From Candidatus Halobeggiatoa sp. HSG11 (GTDB lineage Bacteria > Pseudomonadota > Gammaproteobacteria > Beggiatoales > Beggiatoaceae), in the NCBI GenBank assembly GCA_030378105.1, contig JAUCGL010000037.1:1-33786 (forward strand): 33,786 nt of DNA. The letters run 5' to 3'. The notes under the pieces were generated by a model. It saw only the letters and a program-made list of their open reading frames with translations. It did no database searches and was not told the DNA's origin. A program made the translations under genes and the position numbers. Shown here piece after piece: positions 1 through 10,004 of the stretch (positions are counted from its first letter, which is position 1; every line of letters starts with the position of its first letter).

Positions 1-96
1 TTTTCTGCATACACTTCTTTTGAGTCCCTCCAAAATGAATTATTTAATATTTTAAAAAATATTGGTGATGAATACATTATTGAGTACACCTTATAA
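1..96 (+). CDS. 3' end of an unidentified ORF (partial)
   Basis: An open frame enters from the left edge and ends at the TAA at 94-96, leaving 31 residues that end in GDEYIIEYTL. I do not recognise the family. It stops about 25 bases before the LysR remnant becomes recognisable, so it may be the end of whatever replaced the 5' part of that gene, for example a transposase. That is inference from position only. Confidence 0.35.
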   Translation, partial: FSAYTSFESLQNELFNILKNIGDEYIIEYTL

Positions 97-112
97 ATGT
101 TAAAATACTTTT

Positions 113-844
113 GTGTATCTACATATAGCAGGTCGAACTTTGTTGGAAGAGGGACGGGATTTATTGAGTTTGGCAAATAATGTTGAGCGTAATGTGCAAC
201 AAGTTATTGATGGTTGGGAGGCAGAGTTACGGATTGCAGTCAGTGACTTAATAACCGATAAACAAATATTAGCTATTTGCCAAGAATTTTATCAAGTGCA
301 AACTAATACCGAGCTGCGGATTGTTACTGAAGTATTGGCTGGAACTTGGGATGCGTTGTTTTCTAACCGAGTAGATTTAATAATTGGAGCTCCGAGTCGA
401 GCAATGTCTGGTGGTAGTTATACTTTACATGCTATGGGTAAAGCAAGATTTATTTTTACGGTAGCTAAACATCATCCGTTAGCAACTGTTTCTGAACCAT
501 TATCTAATTCTGTGATTCGTAAATATAGGGCGGTGGTAGCTGCGGATAGCTCTCGTAATTTACCAGCTTTAAGTTATGGTTTGTTGCCCGGTCAGCCAAT
601 TTTTACTGTACCAAATATTTTGATGAAAATTGAAGCTCAACGAATGGGATTAGGTGTTGGTCACTTGCCGAAGCATATGATAATTAATGATATTGCTAAT
701 GGAAATTTGGTAGTTAAGACTACTGAAGATGACATTGGTGAATTGCCAATTCATTATTATGCGTGGCGGACTAATAATAAGGGTAAGGCTTTAGAGTGGT
801 TTAAACAGAGATTGTGTAAGGAATCAATTGATTGGTTTGGGTAG
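113..844 (+). pseudogene. LysR-family transcriptional regulator, truncated (no HTH)
   Basis: The 243 residues match the linker helix and effector-binding domain of a LysR-type regulator: the segment AGRTLLEEGRDLL is the usual linker just after the wHTH, followed by the EVLAGTWDALFSNRVDLIIGA block typical of the PBP2-like domain. LysR proteins are about 300 residues, and the roughly 60-residue N-terminal helix-turn-helix is absent. The only upstream start in frame is the GTG at 113 and no homologous sequence precedes AGR, so the break lies at about 113-130. Without the HTH it cannot bind DNA as a normal LysR protein, so I call it a remnant. A short effector-domain protein is possible but less likely. 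The frame is otherwise intact, so the truncation looks recent. Confidence 0.8.
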
Positions 845-860
845 TAATTAAAATCAAAGA

Positions 861-892
861 GACCTAACAGGTTTTGGAAACTTGTCAGGTCT
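861..892. repeat. Hairpin repeat, family C (GACCTGACAGG type)
   Basis: GACCTAACAGG, a short loop and CTTGTCAGGTCT form an imperfect hairpin between the convergent lysR remnant and rnfB. A second copy lies at 13391-13423 and a half copy at 22388-22402. It could serve as a bidirectional terminator, but no clear T-run follows on either side. Confidence 0.6.
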
Positions 893-969
893 GAGAACTT
901 TTATTTTTCTGAAAATCAATCGTTGCGAGACATGGAAAGGTGAAGCCGTAGTCATTTCTTATCAATGTG

Positions 970-1794
970 TTAAGTCTTTATATCAACAAACTGTTTGCCT
1001 TCTAACCATTGAATTGAACCAGTTGGGCAACGGAAAGTAGCTTCTGGTTTAGCAAGACCGCCGTTGGCATAGTCTATAACTGGTAAGTTATTTTTCATTT
1101 TAATCAAATTAGAGGCAGCATCTGCTTCACATTTTCCACAAGCATCACAGGCAGTACGACATAACATTCGAGCGTCTTCACCTTCAAGTGGAATGGAACA
1201 TTGTACAAACAGCTTATGATTCAGTGGTACAATTTCAAATAAATCTCGTGGACAAACATCCACACAATCTCCACAAGCAGTGCAATTATCCACCTCAACA
1301 ACTGGTAAAGCATCGTCATTCATTTGGATAACGTTAAAAGTGCAAGCTTGTTCACAATCAGCCAGTCCCAAACATCCCCAAGAACAACCTTTTCCACCAC
1401 TGGAAACCTGAGCAGCAGCATGACAGCTTTCAAAGCCTTGGTATTCAGCTATTTGATAAGCTTGCCTTTTACCACCAGCACAATGTAAACGAGCAACTCT
1501 TTTTTCTTGTTTACCCGGGTCAACATCAAGGAAGTCTGCAATAGTTTCAATCATATCGGGACTAGCCACCGTACAGCCTCCGGGTTGGCTATTTCCTTTT
1601 GCAAGTTGTTCGGCAAAGCCATGACAGCCGGGTTGCCCACAAGCTCCACAATTAGTGCCGGGTAAAAATCCTTCGACTTGTTCAATGCGTGGGTCTTCTT
1701 GAACTTGTAAAAATTTATAGGCTACAGCAATGATAATTCCAAAAAATAGACCTAATCCAACCATGATAGCTGGAGCTAATAAAAAACTTTGCAT
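970..1794 (-). CDS. rnfB: Electron transport complex subunit RnfB (RsxB)
   Basis: RnfB is the iron-sulfur subunit of the membrane Rnf/Rsx complex, which moves electrons between ferredoxin and NAD or toward SoxR. Residues 1-28 form a single N-terminal membrane helix. The Fe-S domain follows with GTNCGACGQPGCHGFA (47-61) and a further Cys at 74. Two ferredoxin-type clusters come next: Cys 137/141/147/151 and CTACGDCVDVCP (171-182), then additional Cys at 199, 212, 216, 219, 222 and 256. At 274 residues it belongs to the longer Cys-rich RnfB type rather than the roughly 190-residue E. coli RsxB. No other rnf gene is adjacent. The RNase P RNA gene lies upstream on the same strand. The ATG at 1794 has no strong Shine-Dalgarno but is the only start that keeps the membrane helix. 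Confidence 0.93.
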   Translation of the reverse strand: MQSFLLAPAIMVGLGLFFGIIIAVAYKFLQVQEDPRIEQVEGFLPGTNCGACGQPGCHGFAEQLAKGNSQPGGCTVASPDMIETIADFLDVDPGKQEKRVARLHCAGGKRQAYQIAEYQGFESCHAAAQVSSGGKGCSWGCLGLADCEQACTFNVIQMNDDALPVVEVDNCTACGDCVDVCPRDLFEIVPLNHKLFVQCSIPLEGEDARMLCRTACDACGKCEADAASNLIKMKNNLPVIDYANGGLAKPEATFRCPTGSIQWLEGKQFVDIKT

Positions 1795-1904
1795 ATTTTT
1801 TTAATTCTTAATTATAAATGCTTAATTCTTAATGAAATTCAAAATCTTTTTAAATGTTAGGTTTTAATTAAGCATTAAGAATTAAGCATTAAGCATTATA
1901 AAAA
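1795..1904. repeat. Inverted AT-rich repeat between rnpB and rnfB
   Basis: The block AATGCTTAATTCTTAATG type sequence near 1816-1834 is answered by its inverse CATTAAGAATTAAGCATT near 1873-1890, so the spacer can fold into a long AT-rich stem. It separates the end of rnpB from rnfB. The function is unknown. Confidence 0.4.
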
Positions 1905-2253
1905 GAGGAGTTAATCTATAAGCCGGGTTCTGTACGTTAAAACGTGGCAACCATTCATCTGGGATGTTTGTCACCAAACACCTCTAGCGACCTACCCTGA
2001 AACGATGCGGACCACATCATATATTTCACTATTTGGTCTTGCTTCAGGTGGGGTTTACCATGCCATTGATGTCGCCACCAATGCGGTGAGCTCTTACCAA
2101 CACCTTTTCACCCTTACCACCGAAGTGGCGGTATATTTTCTGTGGCACTTTCCATAGGCTTTCACCTTCTAGATGTTATCTAGCACCCTGTCCTTTGAAG
2201 CCCGGACTTTCCTCCATATTTAAAAATATAGCGATTGCCCAATTAACTCCTCT
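1905..2253 (-). ncRNA. rnpB: RNase P RNA (bacterial type A)
   Basis: Read on the minus strand this is the catalytic RNA of ribonuclease P, which matures tRNA 5' ends. The 5' end GAGGAGTTAATTGGGCAAT and the 3' end ATAGATTAACTCCTC pair as helix P1. Conserved blocks are present in order: GGAGGAAAGTCCGGGCT, ACAGGGTGCTAGATAACA, GGGTAAGGGTGAAAAGGTG, AGAGCTCACCGC, GGCAAACCCCACC and, near the 3' end, AGAACCCGGCTTATAGATT. The length of about 349 nt fits gammaproteobacterial type A RNAs. A TTTTTAT tract follows P1 and may end transcription. Ends are assigned from P1 and may be off by a few bases. Confidence 0.96.
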
Positions 2254-2261
2254 GAGATAGA

Positions 2262-2267
2262 TTATAA
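2262..2267 (-). promoter_or_regulatory. Probable -10 box of rnpB
   Basis: On the minus strand a perfect TATAAT lies 8 bases before the predicted first base of RNase P RNA, the expected spacing for a stable-RNA promoter. No convincing -35 is visible in the A/T run upstream. Confidence 0.5.
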
Positions 2268-2284
2268 AACTTTAAAAAAAAAAT

Positions 2285-2380
2285 ATCTATAGTTTTTCAG
2301 ATAAATAATTTCACTTATAAACCTACGAGGTTTCCAAAACCTCACAGGTTTCACACGAATGTATTTTTATGAATGTCTAT
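2285..2380 (-). repeat. Family B interspersed repeat, copy 1
   Basis: A roughly 95-bp element with a hairpin core (GAGGTTTTGGAAACCTCGTA on the minus strand), flanked by conserved arms: ACATTCGTGTGAAACCTG on one side and GTGAAATTATTTATCTGAAA on the other. It is nearly identical in reverse orientation to 17944-18045 and partly to 20094-20169. No terminal repeats or coding capacity are seen. It fills much of the 2254-2623 spacer, which otherwise holds only AT-rich sequence and the start region of the next gene. Confidence 0.75.
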
Positions 2381-2623
2381 AATTTAACTTGAGATATTGT
2401 TCTATAATAGGAGAAGAAATTTCTTCTTAAATTTAAATTGTATATGGTGTTATTTTAAGGATTGTATTTACAAAAGTTTCACATACTATATAATATTTAA
2501 GTGCAATGAATTAAACCTTAATTTTATTGTACTAAACCCTGAAAATTCTTTAATTTTATAAATCACAGTTTTTAATGATTAAAACACAACTTCCTTCGAC
2601 CATTGACCATAGTGAGGTTTGAT

Positions 2624-5600
2624 ATGTCTATCCCTATTAAAACTTTAATTACCATCCTGTTTTTGTTAACTATAAACGTATATGCAGAAACTGAAATTTG
2701 TAGTTCTACCACTCCTACTATCCCAAATAATAATGCTACCGGCATAACTGATACTATAAACATAAGTGATGCTGGTAATATCACTGATTTAAAAATAACT
2801 CTTGATATAAGCCATGATAAAGTAAGTGAATTAAATGTTAACTTGACACATGATGCAACTAATATAAATTTACTGGATTATCCCGGTGCCATTGATGCAG
2901 CAGATACCGCAGATGAAGGTTGTGAAGGTAAAAATATCCCAAATTTAACGATAGCCGATAATGGTACTAAATCGTTAGAAAATGATTGTACCTTGAAGGA
3001 ACCAGCTTATAGTAGTGGTGTTGTCTATACACCTAATGATTTCTTAGCTAGTTTTGATGGTAAAGATATAACTGGTAATTGGGTATTGAAAGTTAGCGAT
3101 AACAATACTTACAATAATGCTGACGGAACTTTAAATAGTTGGTGTATAAAATATAACCGTGAATCGTCCGTGACTTTGAATCCAGAACCACCATTTGCTG
3201 CTTTGACTTTTGGAGGAGTAGATATTGGAAAATCTGGTGATACGCCAGCTACTTTAACTGGTACTGGTGATAAAATCATAATTTATTCAGCTGATTTTAC
3301 TGGTGCTAATACAAGTGAATTTACCTTAACTTCACACAATATTAACACTGCTTTTGAAATGGAAATTGTACCTGTACCACCGGGTAATGCTACGGTAACT
3401 TTTACTATTGAATGTACTCCAACTCAACTTGGCACAAGAACTGCGAATTTTAATTTGTATACTAATATTCCTGCTTATCCAACACTTACTTATCCATTAA
3501 CATGTGAAGCAAAAGGAGGAGCTTATAGTGATAATGGTACTAGCCCTATAAGTTTTGGCTTGGTTGAAGTCACAAAACCAACTGGTACAACTAGTTCTGA
3601 ACACACTTTTGATATAACTGCTGGAGCTGGAGCTGATTTAACTTTAAGTTACACCAAAACTGGTTCACATAGAAATGATTTTTCCATTACTCAATTTCCT
3701 TCTAGTCCTCTTACTGTTGGGAATACTGGTACTGTTGGAGTAACATGTACACCAAAGGCTGTGGGTAATCGTACTGGTAAACTAAAAATAACAACTAACG
3801 ATCCTGCTAATGATAGAATAACATATAACCTAAAATGTACTGGTGAGGGAGTCACTTTCAATTCAACTCCTGTCGATGAGGGGGATGAATTAGAATTTGG
3901 TTCAGCTAAACCCGGTGAAGGAGGTACTAGTAGGAATTTAAATATAGGTAATAGCGGTAATCTATCTTTAAGTATAGATGATATACAAATAACTGGTACT
4001 GATGCTGGTTTATTCAGCTTTTCACCAGCAGCAACGGCTTTAACCTTAGGAATTGGTATAAATTACGATATTGATATAGCATGTAATCCAGCAACTCTTG
4101 GAGATTTCTCAGCCACATTAGAAATATCACATAATGACACTTCTGGTTTGTTGCCTAATCCCTTAACTTATGATTTAGCTTGTTCTGGTACTGACCAAGA
4201 TGCTGAACCTTTATATTATTCCATTCCAGCACCAAGCAATACAATCAATGTTGGCAGTGCAGTAGCAGCTAATTCCGCAATAAGTGGTTCTACAACCACA
4301 GCAACTTCTAATTTAAATGTTAAAGAAAGAGGAAATGCTGATTTAATAATTAATTCCTATACCATAACTGGGACTAATGCCAGTGAGTTTACAATTAACA
4401 ATTCAACTACTTTTCCAGTAACTATTCCTGATACTCCTGATGATACTGGCATTGATATAACTATTGAGTGTAGCCCTCCAGTTGAAGGACTTAGAACAGC
4501 AATTTTAACTTTTGCTACTAATGATCCTACTAATTTTCCTGCTCCTAGTTATAATTTAGAATGTACTGGATTAGTAGCCGGGTACGATTCTACACCAGAA
4601 CACCCAGGAGAAACTATAAATGTTGGTAGTCAACCGATATACGATACTATTACTTACAATTTAACAGTTGAAGAAATTGATAATGCCAAATTACTAGTTG
4701 ATTTAGCCACTCCTGCAATAACTGGCACTTATGCTAGCAACTTTAGTTTAAATACAAGTTTTCCTTTTACTGTTAATAGTGGTGGCAATACAACAGTGAA
4801 AATTCAATGCACCCCATCTTTTATAGGATTACATGATGATACTGCTTTGCACTTTGTTACCAACGATCCAGATCAGCCAACTATAGATTATGATTTAGAA
4901 TGTACCGGTATGGAGGCAATTGGTCCCGGCTACAGTTCTACTCCAAAGTCACCGGGTGAAACTGTTGATTTTGGTACTACCCCAATGCTAGTTAAAGCCA
5001 ATGAACAAACTTTAACCATCAAAGAGGTTGGCACAACTAAACTTAATTTGGATTCGATTAGTATTGGTGGTACTAATTCTAGTGATTTTAATATTGAGAG
5101 TATAACTCAAAGTGGAAATTCAAAACCCTTCCCGAGTTTTATTGGTGATGGAGATGCTGATTTTGAAATAGTAATAAGTTGCACTCCTTCAGCGGAAGGA
5201 ACTCGCACTGCTACTTTAGATTTAACTACTAATGACACTAATAACTCTAGCCCAAGCTATGATTTAACTTGTTTAAGTGGACCACCATTAATTCCAGTCT
5301 ACACCTCCAATCCAGCTATAAACAGCACCATAGACTTTGGTAGCGTGTTGGAAAGTAGCACTGTGCTTACCAAAACAATTACCATAACGGAAGATGGTAA
5401 TACTGATTTAGAGATAACCAATGCAACTCTAACTGGTGATAGTGAAATTACTTTAATCAGTCCAACTTCTCCTATAACAATTGCTGATGGTGGTAGCTCT
5501 GAAACTATAACTTTACAATGCAGTCCAACTAGTGCTGAAACTTATACAGCTCAATTAGAAATAGCTACCAATGATCCAAACAACTTAACCGTAACTCATA

Positions 5601-8600
5601 ACATAACTTGCACTGGTACATTACCACCTCAAAACGGGGAAGTAACTGTTCCTTTACCATCAGAATTAACCTTGACTGTTAAATTTGCTGGTGATGGCAA
5701 CGGTAAATTCAATGGCATGGATTGCAAGACCGAACCATGTTCACAACTGCATGAAACCGCTAGTACCGTTCAACTTGCAGTTACACCAGATTCCGATTCT
5801 ATATTTGAACGTTGGAGTGGCAATAGCGATTGTAGTGATGCAGAAGTATTTATGGTTAAAAATATCACCTGTACAGCTTATTTTAAACTGAAAAATCCAC
5901 CAGTTGTGGAAACTCCAGTTGTGGAAACCCCTGTTATCAAACCAACTTGCACTCAGGCAACTGAAATTTTATATGTGAATCATGCAGCAAGTGGTTATGA
6001 CAGTGGGCTAAATTGGCAAGATGCTTTCACCGACCTGCAAGATGCGTTAGATGCTGCTAGAAATAACTGTCCCAATATTAAACAAATTTGGATAGCTAAA
6101 GGAACCTATTATCCAACTGCTGACAATGACCGTACCGTTAGTTTTGACTTAGTGAATGGCATAAAAATCTATGGTGGTTTTACTGGTCATGAATCTCAAT
6201 TGGAAGACCAAAATTGTAGTGCAAATCTCACTATTTTAAGTGGTAATATTGGAATTAAAAATGATAATTCTGATAATAGCCAACATGTTATAACAGCTAC
6301 TGGAGTTGGAAGAAATACCTTGCTTAATTGCTTAACTATAATTGATGGTTATGCAGATGAATGTGGTGGCGGTATGTTTAACGACCACGCCAGTCCAACT
6401 TTGAAATATATGTCTTTCAGTAGTAATCACGCTGAATATGGTGCTGGTTTATGTAATATAAATAACAGTAAGCCATTAATATGCCAAGTATTTATTCAAA
6501 CAAATACTGCTATACATGGTGCTGGGATAGCTAATTTTGAATCAGCTCCAGTATTAAAACAAGCCAATATAACTGATAACAATGCCGCTAAATCAGGTGG
6601 TGGTATGTTTAACAGTGCCAGTAATCCACTTATAAGTCACAGTATCATAAGTAAAAATAATGCTGAACAAGGTGCTGGAATGGTGAATTTTGATAGCAGT
6701 CCATTGATTGGCCATTTAGTCCTTACTTCTAACAGTTCCGAAGCAATGCTGAACGAAAATAGTAGTCCGTCAATCACACAATCAACTGTTGCGTTCAATC
6801 AAAGTGGAATTGTGAATTATTCCAGTTCAGCAAAAATAAATAACAGTATTTTATGGGATACAACTCCAATTATTAACGAAAAAAACAGCATGGCTATTGT
6901 TAATTATTCCATAGTAAGAAATGGTTGGGATGGAAATTGGAATAGAGCTTCTGACCCGTTATTTACTAAAAATATCAATAATTTGTTACCAACAATGGCA
7001 GATAATGTACATTTACAACCTCAATCTCCAGCTATTGATGCAGGTAATAACGATTTAGTTCCACAATATCTGGCCAATTCAGAATGTGATGTTTTTGTTA
7101 ATAATACAGCCGTTGATTTAGACTTTGATGGCAAAAATCGTGTGTCAGATGGCAATGCTGATGGTGTGCAAACTGTTGATATGGGAGTTCATGAAGCTAG
7201 TTTTTCATTTACTCATTCACTCACAGTTGAATTGACTGGTGAAGGTTCTGGTTCAGTTGTATCAAATAATCCAGGAATTAACTGTGGCAATGATTGCTAT
7301 CATAATTATTCAAGTGGGATTGATGTGTTATTAACTGCCAAAGCTGACCAAAATTCCGTGTTTAATGGTTGGAGTGGAGATTGCGGTAACAACGGTTATG
7401 TCAAAATGACTGGTTTTAAAAGATGCCAAGCTCAATTCGATTTGCTTCTTAACACTGAAGATAGCTATCTGCCAGAATCTGAAGATAGAACTTGTTCAAC
7501 TGGCAATGTGATTAACACAACTTGTAACTTTGGTTGGGATGATGCTGAAGATATTCTGATCGAAGAAAAAGGCAATGTCTCCAACATGATCATCAAATCT
7601 GACATTAAAAACAATGGTCGAATAGCTAATTCTGAAATAACCAAAGGCAAGAAAGTAACTGGTGGTATTTTAAGTGGTTACATAGATAATAAAGGTATTT
7701 TAGCTGACTTTGAATTTTTGGGTGCTGAAATCCGAGGTGGTAAGTTAGTTGGTAATATTGTGAACAATAGTGATGATACTGTGGATGGAATTATAATAGA
7801 TGTGTCATTAGCTCCTAATACTCGTATAACTGGCGGTCGATTGGGTGGTAGAATCATCGGTAATTCTATTGTACCTGCAATTTTAGAAGATTTAGTTATA
7901 ACTGACGGTACTTATTTAACCAATGTCATTATCGGTAACAACGTAACTTCAGTTGGTGAGGTTGAATATGGGCCCGGTATCCAGTTTTACTTTGGTACAA
8001 AATCAGTGCCGTTTGAAAAGACTATAGTTAATGAGGGGACAATTAAAGACCTTACTTTCAGAGGTAAAAATTTGTCTGGTGGTACTTTAGACGGTGACAT
8101 AAATATCACGATGGGTGGAACCGTTATCAATGTTGAATTGACTGCTGGAACTAAAATCAATGGCGGTAACGTTAAAGGCAAAGTCATAGGTGATGCCAAA
8201 AAACCAGCCATATTAACTAACCTCAGTGTTGTCGCTGGCAGCTATTTGGAAAATGTTATTATTTCTGAAGGAGTTTATTTACCAGATGATGTTGAATTGG
8301 GGCCTAATGTTACTAAAATTGAAGAACCTGTTGAAGAAGTTGAAGATTTGCCGACAGCTTTTTTGATTGATGAATATTTGGGAGTGTATGACCTGTTTGA
8401 TGCTAGTTTTATTACCAACATAAAAACTGGTAAAGTAACTCACCCTAACCACGCTATGTTGACTTTTGAGCAGGTCAAAAAATTAAAATTATCAACTAAT
8501 ATAAAAGTGTTACCTGATGATAAAGGTAAATCAGCCGATATGTTGGTGGTTGTTGAGCATAAGGATAGAAAAAATCCGGATCGTAATTCTATTAAAATGC

Positions 8601-9709
8601 TTGAGCCACCTAAGTGGAATTCTTGGGATAATGATATTTTTAGTTTAAAACCCATGCAGCATTATAAAAAGTTACCATTAAGTTTTAAATTGCCGGTTTA
8701 TACTGGTGATTTGAATGATATTGCTGAAAAAATATCTTTTATGTCTAATGGGCATAAGCTATTTTTGAGTGATACCTCTGGGGAATATAATTTTTATATC
8801 GGTTATCGTTTGCCAGACCAGTCTATTGTTTATAATGGTCCAGAACCATTGCATTTCTTTGTTGAAACTGCCCCAGAGTCTTGTATTTTGTATGCTTTAC
8901 ATGATGATAAGCTTAATGATTCTCAAGTTGTTGTGATTGATTTAAGTGCTGGTTTAAAAGGCAGTATGAAACCATTAGGTCCGATGCGGCCGGGGCGTGA
9001 TATGGAAGGTTTGGCTTTGCATCCTGATGATCCTGATTTGCTGTTTGCGAGTGCTGGTAATCATGCTGAGGTGGATGGTGAGGAGTTGGATGGTTATTTG
9101 TATACTATTCACCGTGAAACAGGAGATATGAAGGTTATTGGGCCAACTGGGTTTGAGAAGACGGCTGGATTGGCTTTTAATCCGGTTGATAGGACTTTGT
9201 GGGCTTGGGGTCGTAATGAGGGTGGTTCGGATAAATGGCGAGGTGATGGTAGTAATTGGGAAAGAGATAATGATATTGTTACTGATAAATGGAGTGGTCT
9301 TATCAAAATTGATATTGAGACTGGTAAAGGTACTCCTGTTAAGCAATTAGATTATAATCTTCATGATATGGGTGGTTTAGCTTGGAGTTTTGAGGGTGAT
9401 AAGCTTTATGCTTCTGGTGATGACCATTTGTGGGTTTATGATTTGGCAACTCAATCTTTTGAAGTTGCTTGTGATTTTGTTGATCATGGTCGTATTGAGG
9501 GGCTTGATACTCAGCCAAATGGTTTCTTGTTAGTTGGAGTTGATCGTAAGGGTAAAAATGGTCGGGAGACTCGTATTTTGGCTTATGATCCAGTGGAATG
9601 CAAGATAATTCATAAGCGGGTTTATAAGGGTTTGCAGTATGATGATATTGAGTCTATTGTGTGGCCGGCTACTGAATGTAATGATACTTCTTGGTTGTCG
9701 GATCATTGA
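2624..9709 (+). CDS. Giant exported multidomain protein (P-domain, Ig-like repeats, beta-helix, beta-propeller)
   Basis: The ATG at 2624 is preceded by GTGAGG and gives a clean signal peptide ending near VYAETEI; a TTG at 2603 is the alternative. Order over 2361 residues, approximate: a proprotein-convertase P-like domain (22-180); about seven ASPM/SPD-2/Hydin-like Ig repeats with recurring CTP or CSP and TNDP motifs (185-1000); an InlB-type repeat with FERWSG (1014-1089); a PVVETP linker; a right-handed beta-helix with GGGMFN and GAGLCN turns (1114-1520); a second InlB-type repeat with FNGWSGDC (1529-1606); a duplicated module rich in ITGGRLGG-like turns (1620-1900); an unidentified segment; and a beta-propeller-like domain with AGLAFNPVDRTLWAWG (2086-2356). 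No membrane anchor or sorting signal was seen. Probably a secreted or surface adhesive or structural protein; the exact role is unknown. Base composition changes toward T/G-rich codons in roughly the last 1.3 kb. Confidence 0.85.
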   Translation: MSIPIKTLITILFLLTINVYAETEICSSTTPTIPNNNATGITDTINISDAGNITDLKITLDISHDKVSELNVNLTHDATNINLLDYPGAIDAADTADEGCEGKNIPNLTIADNGTKSLENDCTLKEPAYSSGVVYTPNDFLASFDGKDITGNWVLKVSDNNTYNNADGTLNSWCIKYNRESSVTLNPEPPFAALTFGGVDIGKSGDTPATLTGTGDKIIIYSADFTGANTSEFTLTSHNINTAFEMEIVPVPPGNATVTFTIECTPTQLGTRTANFNLYTNIPAYPTLTYPLTCEAKGGAYSDNGTSPISFGLVEVTKPTGTTSSEHTFDITAGAGADLTLSYTKTGSHRNDFSITQFPSSPLTVGNTGTVGVTCTPKAVGNRTGKLKITTNDPANDRITYNLKCTGEGVTFNSTPVDEGDELEFGSAKPGEGGTSRNLNIGNSGNLSLSIDDIQITGTDAGLFSFSPAATALTLGIGINYDIDIACNPATLGDFSATLEISHNDTSGLLPNPLTYDLACSGTDQDAEPLYYSIPAPSNTINVGSAVAANSAISGSTTTATSNLNVKERGNADLIINSYTITGTNASEFTINNSTTFPVTIPDTPDDTGIDITIECSPPVEGLRTAILTFATNDPTNFPAPSYNLECTGLVAGYDSTPEHPGETINVGSQPIYDTITYNLTVEEIDNAKLLVDLATPAITGTYASNFSLNTSFPFTVNSGGNTTVKIQCTPSFIGLHDDTALHFVTNDPDQPTIDYDLECTGMEAIGPGYSSTPKSPGETVDFGTTPMLVKANEQTLTIKEVGTTKLNLDSISIGGTNSSDFNIESITQSGNSKPFPSFIGDGDADFEIVISCTPSAEGTRTATLDLTTNDTNNSSPSYDLTCLSGPPLIPVYTSNPAINSTIDFGSVLESSTVLTKTITITEDGNTDLEITNATLTGDSEITLISPTSPITIADGGSSETITLQCSPTSAETYTAQLEIATNDPNNLTVTHNITCTGTLPPQNGEVTVPLPSELTLTVKFAGDGNGKFNGMDCKTEPCSQLHETASTVQLAVTPDSDSIFERWSGNSDCSDAEVFMVKNITCTAYFKLKNPPVVETPVVETPVIKPTCTQATEILYVNHAASGYDSGLNWQDAFTDLQDALDAARNNCPNIKQIWIAKGTYYPTADNDRTVSFDLVNGIKIYGGFTGHESQLEDQNCSANLTILSGNIGIKNDNSDNSQHVITATGVGRNTLLNCLTIIDGYADECGGGMFNDHASPTLKYMSFSSNHAEYGAGLCNINNSKPLICQVFIQTNTAIHGAGIANFESAPVLKQANITDNNAAKSGGGMFNSASNPLISHSIISKNNAEQGAGMVNFDSSPLIGHLVLTSNSSEAMLNENSSPSITQSTVAFNQSGIVNYSSSAKINNSILWDTTPIINEKNSMAIVNYSIVRNGWDGNWNRASDPLFTKNINNLLPTMADNVHLQPQSPAIDAGNNDLVPQYLANSECDVFVNNTAVDLDFDGKNRVSDGNADGVQTVDMGVHEASFSFTHSLTVELTGEGSGSVVSNNPGINCGNDCYHNYSSGIDVLLTAKADQNSVFNGWSGDCGNNGYVKMTGFKRCQAQFDLLLNTEDSYLPESEDRTCSTGNVINTTCNFGWDDAEDILIEEKGNVSNMIIKSDIKNNGRIANSEITKGKKVTGGILSGYIDNKGILADFEFLGAEIRGGKLVGNIVNNSDDTVDGIIIDVSLAPNTRITGGRLGGRIIGNSIVPAILEDLVITDGTYLTNVIIGNNVTSVGEVEYGPGIQFYFGTKSVPFEKTIVNEGTIKDLTFRGKNLSGGTLDGDINITMGGTVINVELTAGTKINGGNVKGKVIGDAKKPAILTNLSVVAGSYLENVIISEGVYLPDDVELGPNVTKIEEPVEEVEDLPTAFLIDEYLGVYDLFDASFITNIKTGKVTHPNHAMLTFEQVKKLKLSTNIKVLPDDKGKSADMLVVVEHKDRKNPDRNSIKMLEPPKWNSWDNDIFSLKPMQHYKKLPLSFKLPVYTGDLNDIAEKISFMSNGHKLFLSDTSGEYNFYIGYRLPDQSIVYNGPEPLHFFVETAPESCILYALHDDKLNDSQVVVIDLSAGLKGSMKPLGPMRPGRDMEGLALHPDDPDLLFASAGNHAEVDGEELDGYLYTIHRETGDMKVIGPTGFEKTAGLAFNPVDRTLWAWGRNEGGSDKWRGDGSNWERDNDIVTDKWSGLIKIDIETGKGTPVKQLDYNLHDMGGLAWSFEGDKLYASGDDHLWVYDLATQSFEVACDFVDHGRIEGLDTQPNGFLLVGVDRKGKNGRETRILAYDPVECKIIHKRVYKGLQYDDIESIVWPATECNDTSWLSDH

Positions 9710-9773
9710 TTTGATGTGGTTGTAACAATAGACTATAATTATCTGTGAAGTTTGTATTAATTTATCAAGCCAT

Positions 9774-9857
9774 GTAGGGTCGGTGAAGCAACGTGCAACC
9801 GACCATTATGTATAATTAATCGAAATGGTCGGTTTCATTTCATTACACCGACCCTAC
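9774..9857. repeat. 84-bp palindromic element (GTAGGGTCGGTG ends)
   Basis: The ends GTAGGGTCGGTG and CACCGACCCTAC are perfect inverted repeats, and an inner pair AACCGACCATT / AATGGTCGGTT extends the stem. This is a typical MITE-like intergenic palindrome lying between the two exported-protein genes. The rest of the 9710-10004 gap holds AT-rich DNA and the ribosome binding site of the next gene. Confidence 0.7.
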
Positions 9858-10004
9858 CCAGCTTAACATAGGCGTTAGAGGGAGATTGTTATAATTGAGC
9901 TTGGATTAATATTTCTCGACTTATTTCTTGAGCTAATTTCAGCAAATATCGCATCACAATTAATTTTACTCTAACCCCAATTATTTATTGTTAGGAGAAT
10001 TTTT

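Noticed and set aside
2572-2784. 70-codon leftward ORF opposite the giant gene start
   Set aside because: It overlaps the signal-peptide region of the strongly supported rightward gene and has no recognisable protein features.
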